From Atopobiaceae bacterium UBA7016 (GTDB lineage Bacteria > Actinomycetota > Coriobacteriia > Coriobacteriales > Atopobiaceae), in NCBI GenBank assembly GCA_002449555.1, contig DJXA01000237.1, positions 1 to 9,463 on the forward strand: a stretch of DNA of 9,463 bases, written 5' to 3'. Within the stretch, counting starts at the first letter, position 1. Each line of letters opens with the position of its first letter. Made by a program: the position numbers and the translations under genes. Below the pieces are notes generated by a model that was not told the origin of the DNA, ran no database searches, and worked only from the letters and a program-made list of their open reading frames with translations. Shown in pieces: positions 1 through 7,600 of the stretch.

Positions 1-493
1 GCTTGTAGGCGTCGTCGGTGACGTCGGTGAAGCCGGTGGCCATGTTGCCCGACGGGCGGAAGTAGAAGTGCTCGCCGTCGATCTCGGCCCAGCCGGTGGC
101 CATCGATCCGCTCGGGCGGAAGTAATAGTGGTTCGTGGCGCCGTTGTCGTTCACTATGTCCTGCCAGCCGGTCACCATCTGGCCGGACTCGTCGAACCAG
201 TACTTCTTGCCGTCGATGTCGGCCCAGCCGGTGGCCATGTTGCCGGAGGCGCGGAACCAGTACTTCCTGCCGTCGATGTCCGCCCAGGCGCCCCTGGCCA
301 GGTTGCCGGACGGGCGGAAGTAGTAGTGCATGGCCTTGCCGCCCACGACGAGGTCGGTCCAGCCGGTGGCCATCTTGCAGGTGTCCTCATCGAACCAGTA
401 CTTGCCGCCGTCCAGGTCCATCCAGCCCTTCACGAGCTTGCCATCCTTGGCATAGCCCTTGGCGCCGTCAGCGAAGTCGTACCAGCCGTCGGG
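1..493 (-). repeat. Cell-wall-binding repeat cassette of gene A (incomplete)
   Basis: Residues 1194-1357 of gene A hold about seven to eight tandem units of roughly 20 residues. The pattern is aromatic pair, F, (R/D)xSG, NMATGW, then a short IDG turn, as in choline/glucan-binding type repeats (Pfam PF01473 and relatives). Such units usually stack as beta-hairpins and bind wall polymers through aromatic residues; the ligand here cannot be told. The unit order matches the cassettes in genes B and C. One oddity is Cys1232 (TCKMATGW), where both other cassettes have Gly (TGKMA). The last two or three units fall outside the window. Confidence 0.85.
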
Positions 494-3400
494 CCCATCG
501 ACACGCTCCTCCTTGAAGTAGGCGTCCGCAACGCCTGCGCGCGCCTCGGCAATCTCGCTTGCCTTGTACCACGCGAGGTCGGCCGCAGACCACCAGTCCT
601 CATGGCCATTCACCTCGTAGGACGGCAGCTCGGCAAGAACAGCCGACGTAACCGCCTCACCCACACGCACCTCGGCAAGTGAAGTGCAGCCATAGAGCAT
701 CTCAGGGGCCTTCGTCACTGACGACGTATCCCAACGAGAAAGGTCAAGCGCAGTCAGAGACTGGCAGTCAAAGAACAGCCGCTCCATGTTGCTCACGGAG
801 GACACGTCCCAACCGGACACGTCAATGGTCTCAAGTTGCCAGCAATCCTGGAACGCATACGGCATCTTTTCTACGGCCGACGTGTCCCACCCAGAGACGT
901 CGAGAACGGCCAGCTTTGTGCATCCGTCGAAGATTGCTTCAAGGTCCCTAACGTGCGAGACATCCCACCCAGAAACGTCAAGGGATGTCACATCGGTCTC
1001 GCGGAACGTAGCGCTTAAGTTCGTCACCGACGAGGTGTCCCAGCCGGAGACGTCGAGCCCATCGAGCGCATGGCAGCAATCGAACATACGGCTCATATCG
1101 GTCACGGATGAGACGTTCCACCCAGAGACATCGAGAGTGGTGAGCGACTCGCACTGCATGAACATGTCGGCCATCTTCGTCACGGACCCCGTGTCCCATC
1201 CCGAGACATCAAGTGCGTTGAGCGTCCGGCAGTAGAAGAACATGTTTCCCATGTTGACAACCGACGAGACGTCCCACTTGGACACATCGAGCTCCGCAAG
1301 CTTGCCGCACTGATAGAACATGCCCTCCATGTCGGTTACCGACGAGACGTCCCACCCAGACACGTCAAGAGATGCAAGGGCACGGCAGCCTTGGAACATG
1401 TCATGCATATTCTTCACGCTTGAGGTGTCCCATCGCGACACGTCAACCGTTGGCAGCATCTCGCAACACCAGAAGGCATAGCTCATATCCTCGACTTTGG
1501 ATGCATCCCAAGTAGAAATGTCAAGCGAGGTCAACGACGAGCATACTGCGAAGGCATAGCTCATATCCGTCAGGTTAGCGGTCGACCAATTCGATAGGTC
1601 GAGCGAGGTCAAGGACGCGCAGTCGCGGAACAGGCCACTCGCCGTCTTGAGGGATGCAGGGTTCCACGTAGAAAGATCGAGTTTAGAGAGCGAAGAGCAG
1701 CCCGAGAACAGCTCGGACATGTCCGCTACTCTCGATACATCCCAGCCGGAGAGATCGAGCGACGTGAGGGACGAACACCCTGTGAACATGCCTCTCGTAC
1801 GCAACCTGTCGGGGTAATCATCGAAGTACGGCAGAGCGAGGTACGGTCCGTAGATGTCATTAGTGAACTTGACGCAGAGATCATCTCCGCAGACCTTTGT
1901 TAGGCTGGATGTATCCCACCTAGAGACGCCGGGCTCCACAAGAGAAGAGCAACCGTCAAAGAGCGCACTCATGTCGTAGACACCAGAAACGTCCCAATTT
2001 GACAGGTCAAGCGATTTCAGCGACGAGCATCCAAAGAAGAGGTACGCGAGGCTCTTAACGCCCGAAGTGTCCACCTCCGGCGCCTCAAAGGTCTCGAGCT
2101 CGGAGCATTCGAAGAACATGCCCGAGCAGTCAGCGGGAAGCGTCACGCCGTCGGCAATGCGCGCCGCCCGGATGCTGTCCTTATGCCTGAGCCAAGGGAA
2201 AGCCTCATACCTGATGCCCGTTGAATCCCCGAGCACGCCTTCGGTTCCGTCCACGGGGGCGATCTGCAACAGACCGTCTGCATCGAGTTCCCACGTGCAG
2301 TCTCCCCACCTTCCCGAAGGCATGTCGAGGGCCACCTTCACGAAGCAGTCGAAGGCCCCGGGCACCATGAAGTAGACTGTCTGTCCCTCGGTCAGCGTAA
2401 AGGAATCCGCGGTGCCCGCAACCTCGTTGATCAGGCGTTTGTCCGCGTAGAGGCGCGTGTCCGCATCGGAGTGGCCGTAAAACCCATCGCCTGGCACGCT
2501 ATAGAAGACATACGCGCCATCCTCAGGAGCGGTGAACTCACCAACCCAGCAGTCCTTCTCCACGGCAGAAGCCCAGAGAGGCTCATTGAGGGTGAGGGCT
2601 ATCGTGCGGTCGTATGTATCCGCCACATTGCTCGGCACAAGAGGCGCCGGGAAGGTCTCGCCCGTCTGGGCTGACACCCATTCCCCGTTCGTAAGCGAAC
2701 AGAGCCCCCAGCCCTTGTTTCCCTCAAACGAAAACGCGGCACCAAGAGAGATATGAGAGAGGAAGGGGCAGCCGAGGAACATGGAGTCCATGGCCTCCAC
2801 ATGCGAAGTATCCCACTTCGACAGATCGAGGGATTCAATCAGGCGGCAGTCCGTGAAGAGGTGGTCCATGTTGGTAACTGCTGACGTGTCCCACCCAGAC
2901 ACATCAAGCGCCGCAAGGGACGGGCAGGTGCAGAACATGTTAGACATGTCTTTCACAGACGACGTATCCCACCCCGAGACGTCGAGGGCTTCGAGAGCAT
3001 AGCAGTTAGAGAACATCCTGGACATGTCGGCAACTGAGGCGGTGTCCCAAGTTGAGACGTCTACCGATACGAGCCGCGAGCTGCCCCAGAACATATCGCT
3101 CATATCGGTCACGGCTGAGGTGTTCCATCGTGAAAGGTCGAGTGCGGTGAGCGCACTTGTCTCACGGAAGAGACTGCTCATGTCTGTAACGGACGACGTA
3201 TCCCAACTGGAGACGTCCAGCGAACTAAGCGACGAGCATCGGGAAAAGAGGCTTTGCATGGTAGTGACGGCAGAGGTGTCCCACGCAGCAACATCAAGAC
3301 TCTTCAGGGATGTACAACCTGCGAAGACGTAACTCATGTCGGTTACCTTAGAGGTGTCCCAGCCAGAAACGTCAATATCCGTAAGGGCAGAGCACTCATA

Positions 3401-4072
3401 GAACATGCCGCACATGTTCCTCACGTAGGACAGATTCCAGCTGGCCGCCTCGACAGAGGTAAGGTATGCGCAGTTGCAGAACAGGTAGGAAGCGTTAGGC
3501 GGAAGCATGACGCCTTCACCGATATAGACGTGAGTAATCTCATGGTTGTATTCGTACCATGGGAAGTTATAGAGCCTCTTACCATATGAATCGTCAAGCT
3601 CGCCTACCGTGTAGCCCTCCCAGGGGATAATCTCAAGCAGGCCATCTTCATGCACACGCCACGTGCAGGTACCACAACTCCCCGAGTGGAGCACGTCGTC
3701 GTGTGGGGGCTCATACCCATCATTGCCGCCCTCGGAAGCGGTAAGCGAGACTTCTGATGTCTCGGAGGTCGAGCTTTCTGCGACCTCGATGGCCTCCGCC
3801 TCAGCTGGCGCGCTGGCGTCTTCGGATTCTTCCTCCGCCAGCGAAGCTGGGGCGGCTGACTCCTCATCGTTGGTACCCGGCGCATCCGTCGCCACCACGT
3901 CTTCGCCCTGGTCTTCCGGGGTCACCTCTGCCTCTAGAGCCAAGTCCACCGACACGGCTCCTTCGGAGACTTGCGGTGCCTCTGCCAATGCAGAGGTGGC
4001 CACGCACGACCACGCGACCGCCCAGGAAACAACGATAGCCAACGCCCTTCTGAGCCACCCCATATGGTCCAT
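1..4072 (-). CDS. BspA-family leucine-rich repeat surface protein with wall-binding repeats (3' end outside window)
   Basis: One frame stays open for 1357 codons from ATG at 4072 to the window edge, with no stop. Residues 1-30 form a signal peptide (two arginines, a hydrophobic core, likely cleavage after SALA). Residues 31-127 are an acidic linker with about 29 Asp/Glu and no Lys or Arg. Then follow a cap domain (128-204, CGTCTW motif), nine 26-residue BspA/DUF285 repeats (about 205-439), a beta-rich spacer (about 440-585), a second cap (586-660), 17 more repeats (about 665-1139), a linker (1140-1193) and GW/YYF wall-binding repeats from 1194 on. The repeats follow LDVSGWDTSSVTDM..MF..C..L. 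BspA-family proteins are surface adhesins; the Tannerella forsythia BspA binds fibronectin and fibrinogen. Adhesion here is inferred and the ligand is unknown. By comparison with genes B and C, about 60 residues are missing at the end. The ATG at 4063 is less likely because it lies too far from the ribosome binding site. Confidence 0.9.
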   Translation of the reverse strand, partial: MDHMGWLRRALAIVVSWAVAWSCVATSALAEAPQVSEGAVSVDLALEAEVTPEDQGEDVVATDAPGTNDEESAAPASLAEEESEDASAPAEAEAIEVAESSTSETSEVSLTASEGGNDGYEPPHDDVLHSGSCGTCTWRVHEDGLLEIIPWEGYTVGELDDSYGKRLYNFPWYEYNHEITHVYIGEGVMLPPNASYLFCNCAYLTSVEAASWNLSYVRNMCGMFYECSALTDIDVSGWDTSKVTDMSYVFAGCTSLKSLDVAAWDTSAVTTMQSLFSRCSSLSSLDVSSWDTSSVTDMSSLFRETSALTALDLSRWNTSAVTDMSDMFWGSSRLVSVDVSTWDTASVADMSRMFSNCYALEALDVSGWDTSSVKDMSNMFCTCPSLAALDVSGWDTSAVTNMDHLFTDCRLIESLDLSKWDTSHVEAMDSMFLGCPFLSHISLGAAFSFEGNKGWGLCSLTNGEWVSAQTGETFPAPLVPSNVADTYDRTIALTLNEPLWASAVEKDCWVGEFTAPEDGAYVFYSVPGDGFYGHSDADTRLYADKRLINEVAGTADSFTLTEGQTVYFMVPGAFDCFVKVALDMPSGRWGDCTWELDADGLLQIAPVDGTEGVLGDSTGIRYEAFPWLRHKDSIRAARIADGVTLPADCSGMFFECSELETFEAPEVDTSGVKSLAYLFFGCSSLKSLDLSNWDVSGVYDMSALFDGCSSLVEPGVSRWDTSSLTKVCGDDLCVKFTNDIYGPYLALPYFDDYPDRLRTRGMFTGCSSLTSLDLSGWDVSRVADMSELFSGCSSLSKLDLSTWNPASLKTASGLFRDCASLTSLDLSNWSTANLTDMSYAFAVCSSLTSLDISTWDASKVEDMSYAFWCCEMLPTVDVSRWDTSSVKNMHDMFQGCRALASLDVSGWDVSSVTDMEGMFYQCGKLAELDVSKWDVSSVVNMGNMFFYCRTLNALDVSGWDTGSVTKMADMFMQCESLTTLDVSGWNVSSVTDMSRMFDCCHALDGLDVSGWDTSSVTNLSATFRETDVTSLDVSGWDVSHVRDLEAIFDGCTKLAVLDVSGWDTSAVEKMPYAFQDCWQLETIDVSGWDVSSVSNMERLFFDCQSLTALDLSRWDTSSVTKAPEMLYGCTSLAEVRVGEAVTSAVLAELPSYEVNGHEDWWSAADLAWYKASEIAEARAGVADAYFKEERVDGPDGWYDFADGAKGYAKDGKLVKGWMDLDGGKYWFDEDTCKMATGWTDLVVGGKAMHYYFRPSGNLARGAWADIDGRKYWFRASGNMATGWADIDGKKYWFDESGQMVTGWQDIVNDNGATNHYYFRPSGSMATGWAEIDGEHFYFRPSGNMATGFTDVTDDAYK
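494..655 (-). other. Conserved LRR-to-wall-repeat linker in gene A
   Basis: Residues 1140-1193 join the leucine-rich block to the wall-binding cassette. They contain AELPSYEVNGHEDWWSAADL followed by an alanine-rich segment (IAEARAGVADAY) that looks helical. The same segment is present in gene C at 9142-9303 with most positions identical, and is absent from gene B. I do not recognise it as a named domain. Confidence 0.7.
656..2080 (-). repeat. Second BspA/DUF285 leucine-rich repeat block of gene A (17 units)
   Basis: Residues about 665-1139 contain 17 units. Unit starts at residues 688, 714, 772, 798, 824, 850, 876, 902, 928, 954, 980, 1006, 1031, 1057, 1083 and 1109 show a 26-residue (78-base) period. 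There are two exceptions: unit 3 carries an insertion of about 32 residues (near 1799-1894), and unit 13 has 25 residues and lacks the usual Cys. Most units have Cys in the F..C..L position, which would form a ladder along the solenoid. The units are diverged in DNA and use mixed codons, so this is an old array, not a recent tandem expansion. Confidence 0.85.
2093..2317 (-). other. Second BspA cap domain of gene A
   Basis: Residues 586-660 repeat the cap at 3461-3691. Shared landmarks are DCTWELDADGLLQI (first copy TCTWRVHEDGLLEI), a G-L-x-D-S/D segment, FPW, I...I..GV.LP and then F..C..L leading into the repeats. The first Cys of the CxxC pair seen in the first cap is Trp589 here, so a CxxC disulfide could not form in this copy. 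Confidence 0.65.
2318..2755 (-). other. Beta-rich spacer domain between the two LRR blocks of gene A
   Basis: Residues about 440-585 have no leucine-rich repeats. The first part carries a GWGLCSLTNGEWVSAQTGE segment. The second part (about 505-580) has GEFTAPEDGAYVFYS, alternating hydrophobic strands, and TEGQTVYFMVPG. This pattern resembles the pre-peptidase C-terminal (PPC) type jelly-roll, which often contains a similar 'aPeDGtYtF' strand. The assignment is by eye only. The domain probably spaces the two solenoids or binds a ligand itself. Confidence 0.4.
2756..3460 (-). repeat. First BspA/DUF285 leucine-rich repeat block of gene A (9 units)
   Basis: Residues 205-439 hold one degenerate unit (start near 207) and eight regular units starting at residues 233, 259, 285, 311, 337, 363, 389 and 415, an exact 26-residue spacing. 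The regular units read W(D/N)T(S/A), with Thr at that position throughout, unlike the second block where Val and Thr mix. Most units carry Cys before the final Leu; the units at 285 (RETSAL) and 311 (WGSSRL) have lost it. Confidence 0.85.
3461..3691 (-). other. First BspA cap domain of gene A
   Basis: Residues 128-204 form the N-terminal cap of the first solenoid: SGSCGTCTWRVHEDGLLEI, then a variable part, FPWYEY, and VYIGEGVMLP leading into the first degenerate repeat. The CxxC pair (Cys133, Cys136) may form a disulfide outside the cell. The same module occurs at 2093-2317 and in the tail of gene B (4286-4699). Confidence 0.65.
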
Positions 4073-4079
4073 GCTCAGG

Positions 4080-4087
4080 CCCCCTTC
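4080..4087 (-). promoter_or_regulatory. Ribosome binding site of gene A
   Basis: The minus strand reads GAAGGGGG, followed by seven bases and then ATG at 4072. This spacing decides in favour of 4072 over the in-frame ATG at 4063, which would lie 16 bases away. Confidence 0.75.
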
Positions 4088-4113
4088 ATGTGATTGAACC
4101 CATCATCTCGACG

Positions 4114-4132
4114 CGCGGGCTGCCCACCCGCG
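4114..4132 (-). other. GC-only hairpin in the gene A leader
   Basis: A perfect inverted repeat CGCGGG/CCCGCG (4114-4119 with 4127-4132) encloses a seven-base loop, about 40 bases upstream of the gene A start. A second possible pairing, GGCTG with CAGCC (4118-4122 with 4136-4140), overlaps it. No U-tract follows, so it is not a terminator. It may stabilise the mRNA or be chance in GC-rich sequence. Confidence 0.35.
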
Positions 4133-4150
4133 GTCCAGCCGTTTTGTTGC

Positions 4151-4194
4151 ATTCTATCGCGAGAGGTATACAAACGGTGTAAACAGTGAGGCAA
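4151..4194 (-). promoter_or_regulatory. Possible promoter of gene A
   Basis: This is the AT-richest part of the 213-base gap between genes B and A. On the minus strand, TTGCCT (4194-4189) lies 18 bases before TATACC (4170-4165). Another -10-like box, TAGAAT, is at 4156-4151, and a TTTACA at 4183-4178 lies too far from it (21 bases). It sits just after the gene B terminator. The matches are imperfect, so only the region is suggested. Confidence 0.3.
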
Positions 4195-4204
4195 AACGCA
4201 GGTA

Positions 4205-4264
4205 AAGGAGCGGCCTCCCCCCCGCTCTGCGCAACGACATCGCGGCAGATGCAGAAGGAGGCCG
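4205..4264 (-). terminator. Terminator after gene B
   Basis: The inverted repeat CGGCCTCC/GGAGGCCG (4257-4264 with 4211-4218, eight perfect pairs) begins 22 bases after the gene B stop codon. The interior can pair further through TCTGC/GCAGA. On the minus strand the stem is followed by CTCCTTTACC, a weak U-tract. Its place between a stop codon and a new promoter and ribosome binding site fits transcription ending here. Confidence 0.6.
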
Positions 4265-4285
4265 TCTCTAAGTTTTGTGGCGAGG

Positions 4286-4699
4286 CTACGCTTCGAGCGT
4301 GAGAATGACCTCACTGAGCTTCTCGCAGCCGTCAAAGAGCAGCACGAGGATGTCAGTACCCTCAAGGTCCTTGAGGCCAGTGTACTCACCAAGCGCTTCG
4401 AGGCCCTCCGCGTCGGTAGCGTCGAGGCCGGAAAGGTCGGCAAACTCAAGGTTCTCAAGCCCCGCAAAGGCACCAGAGAGCGACTTGCCCGCCTTGGTGC
4501 CCTCAAGCACCACGACCCTCTTTACCTGTGGCGCAATCTCCGGATCAAGCCAGCCGAAGACTCCCGCGGCCTCAACTTCGCCGTCCGTGGCGGGAGCATC
4601 GGCAAGCGTACCTTCATCTTGCCCCTCTGCGGGACCGATGGTAAGAACGCCCTTGGAGTCGACCGTCCATACGCAGTCGCCGCACGTTCCTTCGAAGAG
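4286..4699 (-). other. BspA-like cap and decayed leucine-rich repeats at the gene B C-terminus
   Basis: Residues 1167-1303 begin LFEGTCGDCVWTVDSKGVL, matching the gene A cap (SGSCGTCTWRVHEDGLLEI). After a variable part comes FGWLDPEIAPQVKRVVVLEG, matching the FPW...ITHVYIGEG part of gene A. The next segments, GAFAGLENLEFADLSGLDA and LFDGCEKLSEVILTLEA, follow the F.GC.SL..LDLSGWDTS pattern with Trp replaced by Leu. The protein then stops at the first strand of a further unit. This looks like a truncated front end of a BspA-type protein. Confidence 0.6.
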
Positions 4700-7600
4700 C
4701 ACATCCAGCCCATCAGTCTCGGCTTCCGCTTCATTTGGCATGGACCCGTCGGGCATGTCCACTTCGGCTTCCGCTGCCTCGGCGGCAACATCGCCCTCAG
4801 GAGCAACGTCTGGCGCGGCGGCGGCAAGCGTTACCTGCTCCTCAATGAGCACGCCCTTGTCGCTGAAGACGTACTCGGTACCGTCAATGGTAGCCGTACC
4901 AGTCTGCATGGCGCCGGAGGCGCGGAAGTAGTACGTCTGGCCGTTGATGGTCTGCCAGCCGGTGAGCATGCGGCCGCCCTCGTCGAAGTAGCGCTTGTAG
5001 GCGTCGCTCACAACGTCGCAGAAGCCAGTAGCCATGTTGCCGGACGGACGGAAGTAGTAGCTCGCGCCGTCGATGGTGGCCCACTCGGTGGCCATCGCTC
5101 CGCTCGGGCGGAAGTAGTAGTGGTTGGTCACGCCGTTGTCGTTCACGATGTCCCGCCAGCCGGTCACCATCTGGCCGCCCTCGTCGAAGTAGTACTTCTT
5201 GCCGTCGATGGTCGCCCAGCCCGTGGCCATGTTGCCGCTCGCGCGGAACCAGTACTTCCTCCCGTCGATGTCGGCCCAGGCGCCGCGCGCGAGGTTGCCG
5301 CTCGGGCGGAAGTAGTAGTGCATGGTCTTGCCGTCCACGACGAGGTCGGTCCAGCCGGTGGCCATCTTGCCGGTCTGCTCGTCGAACCAGTACTTGCCGC
5401 CGTCCAGGTCGAGCCAGCCCTTCACAAGCGCGCCGTTCTTCACGTAGCCCTTGGCGCCGTCGCCGAAGTCGTACCAGCCCTCGGGCAGGACTTCCTTCTC
5501 GATGGTCACGATCTCAACGGTGCCGCCAGCCGTCACCTTGGTCATACGATAGGCGTTGTCCACCCCCGCATCCACAGAGATGTCCTTGAGGTTCTTGTAG
5601 GTGCCAGCCGTGGGCGTCACGCTCGCAAGCTCATAGCCGTCCGCCAGAACAATGGCAAAGTTGACCTGGCCGCTGCCGTCAACGACAGGACAGCCCGTAT
5701 CGCCATCACGCGCTACAGCGGTGGTAGCACCTTTTTCGCTTGCCGTCGCATAATCCTGCGAATAGTAGACGTTGACGGCCTTAACCCCTTCATCGCCGGC
5801 AAAGGTCACCACAAAAGGCGCCGCAGTCCTGCTATCTGTGAAGGTGGTCTCCCCCACCAACGCAGAGGTCGTAAAGGTGATGGTGTCGCTATCGGTAAGC
5901 TCGCTCGTGAGGTCGGCAGCCATTTGGATGTGCGACCCGCAGTCAGGGCAGGTATAGCTCAGCGTGACTGCTGAGAGGTCGTCTGCCCACGTCCACGTAA
6001 GGTCGGCTGCCGTCACGCTTTGGTGTGCGCACGTAGTGGTCGGCACCGTAATGGTGAGCCCACTTTCCACCTTGGTCACACGCCAGGCGTGCGCGATGCC
6101 CGTTTCGGCCGAGATGTCCTTGAGGGCCTTATACGTGCCTTCAACCGTGGGGTCACCAGCAAGTGCATAGCCATCCTCAAGCACGATGGCAAAGTTGACC
6201 TGTCCGCCTCCGCTGCTGTCAGGCATGCCCGTGTCGCTGCTCCTCGACACTCCACTCGTGACACCAGACTCACTTGGCGCGGCATAGTCCTGCGTGTAGT
6301 ACACGTCGATGGAGGCGCCCTCGCCCACCACGAAGCTTACCTCGTAGCCCTTGTCGGGCTCGACGGCACCTGCATCGTGTTCGCATGCGGGAACGCTCGC
6401 AAGAGCGGGAATGCTTTGCGTCTCCACCTTGCCGCAGCTCGTGCAGGTATAGGTGATGACCCCCTTGGTATCGGACGTGGCGGGCGCCGTCACTACGCCG
6501 TCATTCCAGCTGTGTGCCCAGTCATCACTCGCACAAGCGCTCACCGAAGAAGCGGTTGCCACGCTGCAGTTGGTGCTCGTCATGCTGGGGTCGGAATAGA
6601 TGAGGTAGCTGATGGCGCGCGGCACCTTAGTGCTGTAGACCTTGCTCCCACCATAGCTCACGTCAAGAACGGTTCCCGCCGTGCGCTGCGTGGTCTGCGT
6701 AAAGTAGCGCTGACTTGAGCCGCCCGGACGCTCGTTCATCTGGTTGGCGCCAGCACCAAAGACCGTGGCGCCGCTGATGAGCCACGTGCCGTCGCAGTCA
6801 TAGGGCGAGTTGTCACCGCCACGTCCTTGGGAGAAGACGTTGAGGTTGCCCCCATAGAGGTTGAGGTCACCATTGGAGTCAATGCCGTCACCGGTGCAGT
6901 TCACGAACACGTCGCCGCCGTAGATGTCAATCTTGCAGTTGCTGCTGCCGCCTTGACCGCCACCGCCAGGACCGCCGCCCCAAGGATCCCAAGGGTTGTG
7001 ACCAGGATCGGTACCACTAGAGCTGCCACCCGCGGCGTTGATGCCGTCGTCGGAGGCAACCACGTAGTAACGGCCCGAGTAGATGGTCACGGTCTCACCT
7101 TCGAGGCCCTCATAGCTGCTGTAAACGTACACATCGGGATCGCGCGCAACGCTACTGCCCTCCACACCAAGCGTAAGCGACGTGTCGGCATGCATACCGT
7201 CGTCACCCGTCTTGATGTCAAAGGTGCCGCCCGTCACCATGATGCTGCCATCGGAGTGCACCGCATCGTCACCGCAGTCCAGCGTGAAGTCGCCGCCGGT
7301 AATGGCAAGCGCGCTTTCAACGCCCTCGCGGTCGCCAGAGGCCTTGATACCCTTGCAGCTCAGTGACTCAGACAGCGAGTCATTCCACACGCTGTGACCC
7401 TGATAGGTGTAGATGTCGAAGGACCCGCCATTGATGGTGAGGTCGGCCTCTGCCGAGATGCCATCGCCCTGCACGTCGAGGTCGAAGGTACCGCCGTTGA
7501 TGGTAAGCGACCCAACGGACTCGAGGTCATCGACGTCAGGCACGGACTTGATGCCGTCATTGCCTGCGTCAATGTCGTAGACGCCAGCATTGATCACGAG

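Noticed and set aside
656..3460. Regular 78-base periodicity that might suggest a CRISPR array or minisatellite
   Set aside because: The period is exactly 26 codons in an open frame, the units are diverged in DNA but conserved in protein pattern, and there are no constant repeats with unique spacers.
4073..4285. Genes B and A as one gene broken by a stop, since B ends in a BspA cap and A has BspA repeats
   Set aside because: Between them lie a stop codon, an eight-pair hairpin, a ribosome binding site, a start codon and a complete signal peptide, and gene A has its own cap.
4286..4330. Sortase (LPxTG) signal or membrane anchor at the gene B C-terminus
   Set aside because: The protein ends EVILTLEA with no LPxTG-like motif, no hydrophobic helix of sufficient length and no basic tail.
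4277..5974. A 565-codon open frame on the plus strand
   Set aside because: It lies opposite gene B, its apparent repeats are the mirror of the wall-binding cassette, and it has no signal or domain of its own. GC-rich repeat DNA leaves long antisense frames open by chance.
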